This document shows positions 45,701 to 53,673 of a stretch of 56,097 nucleotides of DNA, piece after piece. A program made the position numbers and the translations under genes. The notes under the pieces were generated by a model. The model was not told the DNA's origin and did not search any database. It saw nothing but the letters and a program-made list of their open reading frames with translations. Origin of the DNA: Magnetococcales bacterium. Its GTDB lineage: Bacteria; Pseudomonadota; Magnetococcia; Magnetococcales; Magnetaquicoccaceae. The first letter of the stretch is position 1; every line of letters begins with the position of its first letter. Where the stretch lies: the NCBI GenBank assembly GCA_002753095.1, contig PDZU01000012.1, forward strand, positions 1 to 56,097, written 5' to 3'.

Positions 45701-48120
45701 TACTCTTCTATACCGCCGCCGATGCCCATTATCTCCAGCAGCATGGCCGCCGTTATGCGGCTTCCATCCTGCGCGCCTGTGATGTCTCCTGCCTGATCTT
45801 GATCCATGTCATCGGTGGCGCTGCCAATCTGGCCACCTGGGCAGCCAGCCTCGGCCTGAATGATGAACGCATTCTCTTGACCGGTGACCATTTTGATCCA
45901 GCCTCGGTGCAGGCCATCACCTGGAAAATCAACGAGCCACACCCCATTCGCACCCCGTTGGTCCATTTCCAGTCGACCCGCTTCCTCCATCTGGCCGCCC
46001 TGCTCGAACAGCTCAACCTACCGTTGTTGGCCACCGACATCGATCAACTGTTGCAACGGGGCATCGGCGACCTGATGCAGCGCTTTGCCGACCATGATGT
46101 GGTCTTCTATGAGGTGCTGCGCAACCATAAAATTGCCGACCGCTTTATTGCCGGCCTGCTGTTGATCTTCCCCACCGCTCCAGGGCGACTGTTTGCCTCT
46201 TTCTTCCGTTACTACATGGAGTGGGCCCTGCAGGATGCGGAACGCAAGGGCTATTGTGCCTATTTCATGGACCAGACCGCCCTGCTGTTGGCCCGGCACC
46301 ACCTGCTGCGCATGAGTCAGCCCAAATTGGGCTACTTCGACTTTTTTGACATCAATGAGGATATGTACCCCCGTTACCTCAACACGCCCTTCCGCTTTTT
46401 TACCCTCTATTCCGGCTTTGACATGGCCTCGCTGCCAGCGGCGTTGCTGGACCCTGCGGCCAACGTGGGCAGCGGGCGGCTTCCCACCGTCGCCGAACAG
46501 TTTGCCCAGGCCAACGCCCTGCGCAATCAGGACAAACCGGAAGCGGCTCTCGCCCTGTACGACCATCTGTTGCGCGATAATCCCCAGCATGTTGACGCCC
46601 TGATTCACTCGGCGCACCTGCTGGAGCGTTTGGGCGCCACCGGCAGCGCCCTGCAACGGCTGCATGTGGCCAGACAGCTTGCCCCCAACCGTAACGATTG
46701 GCCAGCACTGCTGCAACCGATCATGCTGCGCGCCATCGAACAGTATAATACGGTCGTCAAAAACAACGACGTCGTCCAAGCTGCCGCCCTGATTGAACCA
46801 TTGTCGGCCCTCAATCCGGGCAATCAGGCCATGCAGGAGCAGGCCTTCACCGTGCTGGAAAAAGAGGCAACGCCGGCGCAACTGTTGACGGTGGCCAAAC
46901 GGGTTTTGGCCGTCAACCCAACCCATTTTGCCGCCCATCAGGTGGTGATCAACGACTGTATCGAACGGCAGGATCAGGCGGCAGAAAGAGCACAACGCAT
47001 TGCCCTGGCACGGGTACACCCCTCGCCCATTCCGCCCGCCTTCCGCCTGCAGGAGATCTACATGGCCATCAGCTCCCTGCTGCTGACCCCCATGGATCCG
47101 GCGCAAACGGCCCTGATCGATGAATGGCGCGCCCTGGCACGCGAGATTTTGCGCAATAATCCGCTGCCAGAGAGTGACCCCCTCTATCGGGACACCATGC
47201 TCTATGCCGCCTCCCTGGAGGCCATCCACAGCCAGGCGCTGATCCAGCCACTGCCGGAGACCATGCCCTGGCCAGCCCTGCAGTTTGCCCAGGCCGATGG
47301 CACGCCGCTTGCGCTGACAACCATTCGCAACCGCATCAGCACGCGTCAAGTGGAGCTGTTGTTCTACTGTGCCGCCGATCCGGTCTACATCCAACGGCAT
47401 GCCCGCCGCTACCTGCACGCCCTGTTTCAGGCCTGCGAGGTGCCGTTCCTGGTGATCATTCAGATCATCGGTGGCCGCCAATCGTTGCCCAAACTGGTGG
47501 CCGAGGTTGGCGTTCAGGATGATCGGCTGATCTATGCCACCGATCACTTTGATCCCGCCACGATCAAAGCCTTCACCTGGCGCAACAGCGAACCAAAGCC
47601 GATCCATTCGCCGCTGGTCTACTACCAATCGGCCCGTTTTCTCTCGCTGGGCAACCTGCTGGAACTGTTCCAGCGACCGGTCATCACCACCGACATTGAT
47701 CAACTGTTGCAAAAGGGCATGCGCGAACTGCTCGACCGCTGCAACGGGCACGATGTGGTTTTTCACGAACGGCCACGGGGCGTCAAAATGGCGGACCGCC
47801 TGATTGCCAATCTGCTGTTGGTCTATCCCAGCGCGGTGGGGCAACTTTTCGCCCGGTTCATGCACTATTACCTGGACTGGGCCATTCAGGATTCCGAGCA
47901 GCGGGGCTCCTATCCCTATTTCCTGGATCAAAGCGCCTTGGTCATGGCCCGACAGCATCTGTGGCAGAGAAGCCAACCACGCCTGCTGGCCTTTGAACGA
48001 ATGGACATCAATACCGGCATGTTTGGCTCTTATCAGCCGAATGATTTCCGCTTTTTTTCCTTCTATTCCGGCTTCGACATGGCCTCTTTGCCGGATAATG
48101 CGGGCAAAACCCATTCTTGA
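39778..48120 (+). CDS. Giant four-module TPR glycosyltransferase (two OGT plus two GT-A-like)
   Basis: The protein has 2780 residues and no signal peptide or membrane segment, so it should be cytoplasmic. Order: TPR array (~30-380), GT41/OGT domain 1 (~450-810, VGYFSSDFQNHPV, FNKVYKINP), linker, TPR array 2 (~867-1220), OGT domain 2 (~1320-1690, VGYFSCDYQDH, FNKNYKINP, YTSHTTGSDALW), an Ala/Pro linker (~1700-1765), then two repeats of a TPR-like helical region plus a domain with TDIDQLL (near 2086 and 2637), both with a later MDQ/LDQ. TDID resembles the DXD of GT-A enzymes. OGT domains transfer GlcNAc or other sugars to Ser/Thr of proteins. Domain 1 reads YNSGTTASNALW where domain 2 has HTTGSD. 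The RBS is GAAGGA. It heads a plus-strand run of five genes. Confidence 0.88.
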   Translation: MSKSGRARPNNTRRQAPARSALPHGASGDTVASAIQKALQLHQTGQLPAAEALYHQILQQIPNQPEALHLLGFLHHQRGQNQQAAELIGKAVALQPQNATFLNNLGIVQAALGNRDKAIESYRRAIAVQANSYMALGNLGGMLAEQNQFNEAIDCYQKALAAKPDSCEILNSLGNAYVRSSQFAAAIDCYQRALALQPSFADAYNGLATVMREQGNLEQSIAYYQQGLKLQPDHYGLYNGLGSTLLVQGKPLEAIDAYQQAINKYPDQANAYHNVGNVLRDLGRLSEAIEYHQKALSLNPNLYQTLNSLGNVYQEQGKLEEAIACYQKALAIYPNDTDTLSNLALILTDLNRWDDSLACYQKAATLAPEKVTLHCDVLNQLLHLAEWADIPARYQQMMQVFHGGRGEASPFVMLALPASAQEQRENAERYMRNKYPARANLSANQPPAANQRIKVGYFSSDFQNHPVAYLTAELFELHDRDHFEIYAYSFGPDDGREMRRRIMASADHFVDLRPLSHHASAQRIVADGIHILIDLNGFTKHARLQVLAMHPAPLQITWLGYLGTLGAPFIDYLLTDHFITPPGCEQDYTEKLLRLPECFQPNDRQRNIAEQTPTRQQRGLPEQGFIFASFNKVYKINPDIFTAWMNILRRTPGSLLWLVAENQRVESNLRREAAARGVDPTRLHFVQKMALADYLANYRLVDLVLDTHPYNSGTTASNALWAGCPMLTCAGQTFVSRQAGSLLRNVGLSELVCNSMAEYEEMAVTMYLNPARLQSLRQQLQNHLLSSPLFDSPRFTRHLEMAYQRIWQRHQQGLAPEHVSVPALPPAAHSFVPSPTLPPTQKTAQTMPVPPAATAAPQPVAAPPSPADLLFRETLLLQRQNRLPEALAACQKLLALKPDFVEALHLMGQMHFQAGQPQDAANWMRRAAQIRPDQPVFWQNLGIILSGLGQLDEAVASFRRVLALQPNQSEALHHLGNLLRMQGKLGEAIATLQQALAVQPDQFEIHNSLGNLMLSAGRPQEAIACYQRAVTLQPNHQNAFTNLGNVLVDQGRLEEAMQAYQSALAIQPTLCEAHNGMGNALKEAKKLDEAIACFQRALSINPNHVASYHNMGVTLQLRGDLAEAIDCYQKAITIQPQSYETHNNLGSALASQARTNEAIACYQKAIALHPNFCSAYGNIGIALQRDERLEEAIVYYRKALEINPVDKASLSNLGFALQLTGDVEQSIACYQQVLDNAPNDPEAHGSVLHQMLHICDWSDFQGRFERMMAVFHDSGHAINPFIMLSLPTTPEEQLQCAILSSDSKYGIRRNMSASRAYDLTPPRLKVGYFSCDYQDHATTHLMAELFEIHDRQRMETIAYSYGQDDGQTMRRRIIAASDSFVDLRLLSHQDAAQRILDDGVHILVEMKGYTKDSRLEVTALRPAPIQVSWLGYPGTVGADFIDYVLSDPFVSPPECATHFTEKIVRLDSCYQPNDRKRAIAPRTPTRQECGLPEEGFIFVCFNKNYKINPPIFDIWMRLLQKTPGSLLWLFEANQWVVNNIRREAQARGVSPDRIFFAPKMPAPLHLARYRLADLVLDSYPYTSHTTGSDALWAAAPLITYAGQSFASRVAGSLLSYVGLPELVTFTLADYEALALELAHTPQRLAAIKEKLKQQLPTAALFDTPRFARSLETSYEIMWARHRAGLAPDHIDVRLEAFPAVVFPKPAHVLSPAGRPVTSGVAKAPATTTVKAAAPAAAAPANSAPAPVATPPSALPPQAALPLTVPQMMEQYNAALQANDWLQAARMLEPLAQQNPDNPQVQQQALILFKRVNQVPAMLQAAKRVLALNPAHFIAHQELINDCQSRLDRQGELALRLAWARHHAKEVPTAYHLQEVYMALCLLLLAPLNEGTAGQILELQQLTRTILDSNPVREGEELYHSCQFYRASIEAVQIGAVLQALPPLPPQAALPFVSTNGQTMTVQEVRALAQRRNSRVLFYTAADAHYLQQHGRRYAASILRACDVSCLILIHVIGGAANLATWAASLGLNDERILLTGDHFDPASVQAITWKINEPHPIRTPLVHFQSTRFLHLAALLEQLNLPLLATDIDQLLQRGIGDLMQRFADHDVVFYEVLRNHKIADRFIAGLLLIFPTAPGRLFASFFRYYMEWALQDAERKGYCAYFMDQTALLLARHHLLRMSQPKLGYFDFFDINEDMYPRYLNTPFRFFTLYSGFDMASLPAALLDPAANVGSGRLPTVAEQFAQANALRNQDKPEAALALYDHLLRDNPQHVDALIHSAHLLERLGATGSALQRLHVARQLAPNRNDWPALLQPIMLRAIEQYNTVVKNNDVVQAAALIEPLSALNPGNQAMQEQAFTVLEKEATPAQLLTVAKRVLAVNPTHFAAHQVVINDCIERQDQAAERAQRIALARVHPSPIPPAFRLQEIYMAISSLLLTPMDPAQTALIDEWRALAREILRNNPLPESDPLYRDTMLYAASLEAIHSQALIQPLPETMPWPALQFAQADGTPLALTTIRNRISTRQVELLFYCAADPVYIQRHARRYLHALFQACEVPFLVIIQIIGGRQSLPKLVAEVGVQDDRLIYATDHFDPATIKAFTWRNSEPKPIHSPLVYYQSARFLSLGNLLELFQRPVITTDIDQLLQKGMRELLDRCNGHDVVFHERPRGVKMADRLIANLLLVYPSAVGQLFARFMHYYLDWAIQDSEQRGSYPYFLDQSALVMARQHLWQRSQPRLLAFERMDINTGMFGSYQPNDFRFFSFYSGFDMASLPDNAGKTHS

Positions 48121-48137
48121 CGGGGTAAGAACAGAGC

Positions 48138-49628
48138 ATGGACATCGGTAGAGAGTTGAAACTGCCCGGATTTTTGAAGACGAACGTCGTTCCGGTGGAA
48201 TTGAACTTTTATGGTGCTGCCAAAATGGTGGCTGACCGCTTGGGGATCGTTGATCCCCCCACCAGCTATGTCAGTTGGAGTCATGGCTGGCATCAGGATG
48301 TGGTGCGCGCCGACCAACTGGCCTGCGATGCCCATATCGGGCTACCCAGCCATCCTGACGGCAAGTTTATCATCAAGGCCGACCGCCGTCGTCCCTATCT
48401 GGTGGCCAACAAATCCTTCGAAAAGCTGCTGCGCGACGCCGGCTATGCAGATACCCTCGCCGTGGGACTCCCCTTCAGTTACGTGGATCGCAACCCCACG
48501 GTCGAACGGATACCAGGCTCTCTCCTGGTCATGCCAACCCATGTGCTGGTCAACATGAAGGGACGGGCCGATGAGGTTGAATATCTGGAGTATATTCGTT
48601 CCATCGCCCCTCAGTTCAAGCGGGTCATTTTTTGCATTAATCTGGCCTGTCTTGCCAACGGCATGTGGCTGGAAAATTTGAACAAATATGGTTTCGACTA
48701 TGTCTTCGGTGCCGGTCTGATGGACCAGAATGCGCTGTTTCGCATGCGCCACCTTTTCGACAGCGTCGAATACATGACCTCCAATGGCATCGGTTCGCAT
48801 TTTGTCTATGCTGGTCTGTGTGGGGTCAAGGTCTCTCTGGCGGGCCCGCTGGATGACTATCCCTGGAACCTGCACCAGAATGAACCGGCTTGGCAGGATC
48901 CGGTGGAACGAGAAAAATTGATCCTCTCGGCCAGCAGGTTCCGACACGATTTTGTCCGCAGCGTATATCCGTGGCTCTATGTGGAACCAGCCCAGGGGGT
49001 GGCCTGTTATGAGTGGGCGAAAGAGGAGATCGGCCTGGATTACAAGGTTCCCTTTGAAGAGTTGGCCATCCTGTTCGGTTGGCGACAACGCAGTGAACCA
49101 CCCTCGGAACAGCAGTTGCTCGACACCTTTCTGCAACTGGATGACGCCAACGACATTCCGGCCATGGTACACCATTTCCAAACCATGCCCTACCAGCCGG
49201 GCAACATGGTCAGCGTCCTGTTGCGCCTTCTGACGCTGCAGCGCCTGCGCGCCGCCTATCTGTTGGCCATGCTGCTCCATAAACGGGAGTGCCATCATGC
49301 CGCCGTGGCCTTTACCCAGGCACTCGGTGGCATTTTGTTTCAAAATTCTGTCGAACAGCAGACGGGGATGGCTCTGCTGCCCGCGCTGCTGGCCCCCTGG
49401 AGCGAGGCGCAAAAAGAGCTCTTCCGCAAGCAGGTTGCCATCCCCATCCTGAGCAGAAGCATGGGCAGTGCCCTGCAGCAAGGCCAACTGCCCCTGTTGC
49501 AGCAGTTGGTGACCCTGGCCAACGCTGCCGCACCTGTACCCGACGGCAACGCCCTGTACGCCAACCATGCGGCCCTGCCTGCCCTGCAACAGGCACAACG
49601 GTTGTTGCTCTCTTGGCAGCACGCATGA
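48138..49628 (+). CDS. Unknown GT-B-like protein B, candidate nonulosonate transferase
   Basis: The protein has 496 residues, the paralogue of 30846-32333. Matching blocks include ELNFYGAAKMVADRLG, LAVGLPFSYVDRNPTVERI, MPTHVLVNMKGRADEVEYLEYI, YGFDYVFGAGLMDQNALFRM and MTSNGIGSHFVYAGLCGVKV. The helical C-terminal domain begins near LLDTFLQLDDANDI and includes LRAAYLLAMLLHKRE and QALGGILF. The gene starts 17 bases after the giant glycosyltransferase and is followed by the NeuB fusion and NeuA genes. The GT-B resemblance and the transferase role are inferred. Confidence 0.6.
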   Translation: MDIGRELKLPGFLKTNVVPVELNFYGAAKMVADRLGIVDPPTSYVSWSHGWHQDVVRADQLACDAHIGLPSHPDGKFIIKADRRRPYLVANKSFEKLLRDAGYADTLAVGLPFSYVDRNPTVERIPGSLLVMPTHVLVNMKGRADEVEYLEYIRSIAPQFKRVIFCINLACLANGMWLENLNKYGFDYVFGAGLMDQNALFRMRHLFDSVEYMTSNGIGSHFVYAGLCGVKVSLAGPLDDYPWNLHQNEPAWQDPVEREKLILSASRFRHDFVRSVYPWLYVEPAQGVACYEWAKEEIGLDYKVPFEELAILFGWRQRSEPPSEQQLLDTFLQLDDANDIPAMVHHFQTMPYQPGNMVSVLLRLLTLQRLRAAYLLAMLLHKRECHHAAVAFTQALGGILFQNSVEQQTGMALLPALLAPWSEAQKELFRKQVAIPILSRSMGSALQQGQLPLLQQLVTLANAAAPVPDGNALYANHAALPALQQAQRLLLSWQHA

Positions 49629-49667
49629 ACTCTCTTGTGTCGGCTCTGACTGACGGAATTTGCCACC

Positions 49668-52052
49668 ATGCACAATAAAGCGATCATCCTGGGGGCTGGT
49701 CCCACGGGGCTGGTTTTGGCCTGGAAACTGCTCGAAAACGGCTGGAGCGTCGATCTGTACGAAAAAAATCAACGGGTCGGTGGCATGTGCCAAACTTGGC
49801 CCTGGGGTGAATTTTTGGTGGATGTGGGACCGCACATCTTTCACACCCCGGAGAGCACTCTGGCCGATTTTTGGGAAAAGGAGTTTGGCGATCTTTTCGT
49901 CAAGGGAGAGTTTCGTTGCAAGAATGTGCAGGGCGAACGGTTTGACCAGCTCTATGACTATCCCATCTCCTGGGAGGGCATCTCCCACTTTGCCCCTGAA
50001 CTCAAGAAACGGATCATCCGCGAACTGGAACAGCGCAATCCAGAAGAAAAACAGCGGGCCACCACCTACCGGGAATACATGAATGCCGAGGTGGGGCCCA
50101 CACTGCGGGAGATGTTTTTTGAACGCTATCCGCAGAAAATCTGGGGCATTCCGACCGACCGCATGAGCGCCATCTGGGCCCCAAAACGGATCGAATTTCG
50201 CCAGAAGATCACCCCCTTCTACCACAAGCAGTGGAATGCTGTCGGCAAATATGGCACGGGCTGTATCTTTGAACGGATTCGGGAGAAGATCGTGCAACTG
50301 GGTGGGCGCTGTCATCTGCAGCACGACGTGCAGGCCATCGGACACCAGGACAACCAACTGCAAACCATTCAGTTTGCCAATGGCCAGAGTCTTGCCATGG
50401 CTGCCGATGATGTGGTGGTCTCCACCCTGCCCATTACTCTCACCGCCCAACTGCTTGGTCAACCCAGCGCCCTGCGCTATCGGGGCATCTGTTCGCTCTT
50501 TTTCGCCTACAACACCCCTGCCATCCTGCCAGAAGGGTGCCATTGGCTCTACTACGACTCGCCAAAAGTGCTTTTCAACCGCATCACCGAGGCCAAGAAG
50601 ATGGCCCCGGAGATCGGCCCAGCCGATAAAACCTATCTGACTGCCGAAATCTGCTATGGCGATGCAGATCCTCTGCTGGACACGCCTCCGCAGGCGTTAC
50701 TGGCCCAGGTAGCCGAACAGATCGAAATGACCGGACTGGCCCCCCGTGCTCTGCTCTTTGATCAGGCCATCCATTGGGAACCGCATGTCTATCCCTTGCA
50801 GGAGGTGGGTTTTCAGGAGGAGTTGGCCCGAACCCGGGCCAGTATCAGCAAAATACGCGGGCTGTTTTCCACCGGGGCCGGAGGAGATTTTTATTACGCC
50901 GATGCCCAGGTGCTGTTTCACAAAGCCTTCGATCTGGCCGACACCCTGTGCCAAAAAGAGTCTACGCTGGCCCAGGTGCTGCGCAAACCGCCACGGGTCA
51001 CCCTGAACAAAACCGTCACCCTGGCACACACCGCAGTGGGCGATGCGCAGCGCGCCTATATCATCGCCGAGGCCGGTCTCAACCATAATGGCAGTCTGGC
51101 CATGGCCAAACAGTTGGTCGAACAGGCCAAAGAGGCGGGCTGCGATGCAGTCAAGTTTCAAACCTATACGCCGCACAGTCGCATCTCCAGCAAGGTAAAA
51201 ACCAGCCGTTATGCCGAGCAGATCATCGGCCTGGAAGAGAGCGCTTTTGAAATGTTCGCCCGACTTTCCATGCCGTTCAGCGCACAAAAAGAGCTGTTTG
51301 CCCACGCCAGAGCGTTGGGTATCGAAATATTTTCCACCCCTTTCGACTTTGCCAGTGTTGATTTTCTTGAATCGTTGGGGGTTGCTCTGTACAAAATTGC
51401 CTCCATGGATCTGGTCAACCTGCCGTTGATCGAGGCGGTGGCCCGTACCGGCAAGCCGATGATCCTCTCCACCGGCATGTCCACGCTGGGTCAGATCGAA
51501 GAGGCGGTGGAGACAGTGGCCAACGCGGGCAATGCCAATCTGATTCTGTTGCACTGCAACTCCGCCTACCCTTCCGCCCCTGGCGAGATGAATCTGCGGG
51601 TCATCCAGACCTTGAAGGAGAGTTTTCAAATACCGGTTGGCCTGTCGGATCACACCTTTGGCCTGTTCACTGCGCACACGGCCATCGTGCTGGGCGCCAA
51701 TGTCATCGAGCGCCATTTCACTCTGGATCGCATGCTGGAGGGACCGGACCATATTCTCTCTTCCGAACCCTGGGAGATGAAAGAGTTGGTCAAAATCAGC
51801 CATATGGTCCCTGCCATTTTGGGCTCGCCGGTCAAACGGATTCAACCGACCGAATATGACACCATCAACGCGCAGCGCAAATGTCTGTATGCCGCCCGTG
51901 ACCTGCAGGCCGGAGAGATCTTGACCCGTGACATGGTAACCATCAAAGGCCCCGGTGGCGGTCTGTTGCCGCGTTATCTGGAGGTCATTCTGGGTCGAAC
52001 GGTACGGCAAAACATCGAAGCCGACTACCCCATCACCTGGAGCGATATTTAA
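49668..52052 (+). CDS. Fused FAD oxidoreductase and NeuB-type nonulosonate synthase
   Basis: The protein has 794 residues in one uninterrupted frame. Residues 1-440 form an FAD-binding amine-oxidase/UDP-galactopyranose-mutase-like domain: AIILGAGPTGLVLAWKL, NQRVGGMCQTWPWG, DVGPHIFHTPES and, near the end, GLFSTGAGGDFYYADAQ. Residues ~460-730 are a NeuB/LegI synthase barrel (YIIAEAGLNHNGSLAMAK, DAVKFQTYTP, IFSTPFDFASVDFL, STGMSTLGQI, LSDHTFGLFTA, RHFTLDRMLEGPDH). A C-terminal SAF domain follows (CLYAARDLQAGEIL). The synthase condenses a hexosamine with phosphoenolpyruvate; the GPDH motif fits NeuB/LegI rather than PseI. The oxidoreductase half may supply or modify a sugar. It is followed by a cytidylyltransferase. 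Confidence 0.88.
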   Translation: MHNKAIILGAGPTGLVLAWKLLENGWSVDLYEKNQRVGGMCQTWPWGEFLVDVGPHIFHTPESTLADFWEKEFGDLFVKGEFRCKNVQGERFDQLYDYPISWEGISHFAPELKKRIIRELEQRNPEEKQRATTYREYMNAEVGPTLREMFFERYPQKIWGIPTDRMSAIWAPKRIEFRQKITPFYHKQWNAVGKYGTGCIFERIREKIVQLGGRCHLQHDVQAIGHQDNQLQTIQFANGQSLAMAADDVVVSTLPITLTAQLLGQPSALRYRGICSLFFAYNTPAILPEGCHWLYYDSPKVLFNRITEAKKMAPEIGPADKTYLTAEICYGDADPLLDTPPQALLAQVAEQIEMTGLAPRALLFDQAIHWEPHVYPLQEVGFQEELARTRASISKIRGLFSTGAGGDFYYADAQVLFHKAFDLADTLCQKESTLAQVLRKPPRVTLNKTVTLAHTAVGDAQRAYIIAEAGLNHNGSLAMAKQLVEQAKEAGCDAVKFQTYTPHSRISSKVKTSRYAEQIIGLEESAFEMFARLSMPFSAQKELFAHARALGIEIFSTPFDFASVDFLESLGVALYKIASMDLVNLPLIEAVARTGKPMILSTGMSTLGQIEEAVETVANAGNANLILLHCNSAYPSAPGEMNLRVIQTLKESFQIPVGLSDHTFGLFTAHTAIVLGANVIERHFTLDRMLEGPDHILSSEPWEMKELVKISHMVPAILGSPVKRIQPTEYDTINAQRKCLYAARDLQAGEILTRDMVTIKGPGGGLLPRYLEVILGRTVRQNIEADYPITWSDI

Positions 52053-52079
52053 CACCTGCACACCGACCGGATCCGCACC

Positions 52080-52772
52080 ATGAATATTTATACCGTCATT
52101 CCCGCACGGGGCGGCAGCAAGAGCATTCCGCTCAAGAACATCCGCCACCTGCACGGGCGCCCTTTGATTCACTATTCGATCCGTTATTCGTTGGCCTGCC
52201 CGTTGGTCAAGCAGACTGTGGTCTCCACCGATTCGGAACAGATTGCCGCCATCGCCCGGCAGGAGGGGGCACAGGTACCTTTTTTGCGTCCAGCCGAACT
52301 GGCCCAGGATTTGACCCCGGATTTTCCGGTTTTTCAGCACGCCCTGCTGACCCTGGAACAACTGCATCAGGAACGCATTGATCTGTTATTGCTGCTGCGC
52401 CCCACCTCCCCGCTGCGTCCCCCAGGTTTGATCGAGCGGGCGGTGGCCCTGTTGGAACAGCACCCGGAGGCCACCTCGGTACGCAGTGTGGCCCTGGCCA
52501 AGGAGCATCCCTATCGCCAATGGCAGGCAGATGGTCCCTATGTGCGTGGGGTGGAAGAGAGGGTACACGAGCCCTACAATCTGCCGCGCCAGTTGTTGCC
52601 GGCGCGTTATTTTCAGACCGGTGATCTGGAGGTGGTACGCCGACAGACCCTTTTGGACGGCTCCATCTCTGGAACCCGCGTGCTGCCCTTGCTCATTGAT
52701 CATGAACAGATGGTGGACATTGATCACGAAAGCGACCTGCAAGATGCCGAGCGGCGCATCCATGGCGTCTGA
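52080..52772 (+). CDS. Acylneuraminate cytidylyltransferase, NeuA/LegF-type
   Basis: The protein has 230 residues and activates the second nonulosonic acid to its CMP form. Visible are YTVIPARGGSKSIPLKNIR (nucleotide loop), RPLIHYSIRYSLAC, VVSTDSEQIAAIARQEGA, LLLLRPTSPLRPPGLIERAV and the metal-binding MVDIDHESDLQDAERRI. It differs from pseF (240 residues) by the LRPTSPLR motif common in NeuA/LegF. It lies 27 bases after the NeuB fusion and overlaps the next gene by 11 bases. Confidence 0.9.
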   Translation: MNIYTVIPARGGSKSIPLKNIRHLHGRPLIHYSIRYSLACPLVKQTVVSTDSEQIAAIARQEGAQVPFLRPAELAQDLTPDFPVFQHALLTLEQLHQERIDLLLLLRPTSPLRPPGLIERAVALLEQHPEATSVRSVALAKEHPYRQWQADGPYVRGVEERVHEPYNLPRQLLPARYFQTGDLEVVRRQTLLDGSISGTRVLPLLIDHEQMVDIDHESDLQDAERRIHGV

Positions 52773-53673
52773 AGCTGCCCCTCTGGGGCGTTTTTGTCTG
52801 GGCACCGTCAAGCTGGGGGTTCCCGATTATGGTTTTTCCTCGCCTTCTTCGTCTGCCCCACAGCCACCGATTCCATTTTTGGCCCAGGTGGAACGTATGG
52901 GTATCCAGCGCCTGGACACCTCGCCCCGTTACGGCAACAGCGAGCAGCACATTGGCACCTATCTGGCGCAGCGTTCTCCTCAGGCATGCCCGCTCTGGTT
53001 AAGCAGCAAAATCGACCAACTGACCCCCGAAAACCGCAACACCCCCGCCGCGATGGTGGCCAGCGTGCAGCGCTCTTTGCAGCGCTTGCAGGTGCCGCAG
53101 TTGGACGTATGCTATCTGCATCAGAATGAGATGGCGATTATCGCGGATGCGGCGGTGCATGCGGGGATTGCCCTGTTGAAGGAGCAGCGCCTGATTCGAC
53201 AGATTGGCGTTTCTCTTTACAGCCATGAGGAGTGTCACTATGCCGTTGCCTGTGGTCTGTATGATGTGATTCAGGTACCGATCAGTCTGTTTGATCTGGG
53301 CTTTTACAACCGTTTTGTGCTCCCCAACGCGCACCATCCGGTCCATTTTGCGGCCCGGTCGTTATTGTTGCAGGGGATTTTGGCCAATCGTCAGGAGATT
53401 CGCCAGCGCATTCGACAGAGTGAAGAGGTGTTGCACTACCTGCAGCAGATAGATCAGTTGGCGGCCCAGTGGCAGATGAGCAGTACGGAGATGGCCATTC
53501 GTTTTGCCTTTTCGCTGCCCCATATCGACCATCTGCTGGTTGGCAGTCTCTCTCTGGCCAATATTGGCGCCATGCTGGAGTGGATAGAACAGCCACTGGC
53601 AGAGGAGCAGATGGCAGCCATCAGCCAGTTGGCGGCGGTGGCAAAGGGATGGAGCAATCCAAGGAATTGGTAG
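52762..53673 (+). CDS. Aldo/keto reductase
   Basis: The protein has 303 residues, an NADPH-dependent (beta/alpha)8 oxidoreductase. LGTVKLGVPDYG opens the barrel. The catalytic set is visible as DTSPRYGNSE (Asp and Tyr), LSSKID (Lys) and CYLHQNEM (His). GVSLYSHEECHYAVACG and the C-terminal HIDHLLVGSLSLANI complete it. Reduction of a keto sugar in the second nonulosonate pathway is plausible from position. ATG 52762 lies within the end of the cytidylyltransferase gene; a longer upstream frame would be antisense to nothing but overlaps that gene widely. Confidence 0.85.
   Translation: MASEAAPLGRFCLGTVKLGVPDYGFSSPSSSAPQPPIPFLAQVERMGIQRLDTSPRYGNSEQHIGTYLAQRSPQACPLWLSSKIDQLTPENRNTPAAMVASVQRSLQRLQVPQLDVCYLHQNEMAIIADAAVHAGIALLKEQRLIRQIGVSLYSHEECHYAVACGLYDVIQVPISLFDLGFYNRFVLPNAHHPVHFAARSLLLQGILANRQEIRQRIRQSEEVLHYLQQIDQLAAQWQMSSTEMAIRFAFSLPHIDHLLVGSLSLANIGAMLEWIEQPLAEEQMAAISQLAAVAKGWSNPRNW

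Noticed and set aside
46018-48114. Minus-strand open frame of 698 codons
   Set aside because: Antisense to modules 3 and 4 of the giant gene; composition is that of a reverse-complement artefact, rich in Gln, Gly and His without motifs.
48342-50543. Minus-strand open frame of 733 codons
   Set aside because: It runs across two different plus-strand genes with recognisable products, so it cannot be a coherent gene.
50697-52367. Minus-strand open frame of 556 codons
   Set aside because: Antisense to the FAD/NeuB fusion and the cytidylyltransferase.
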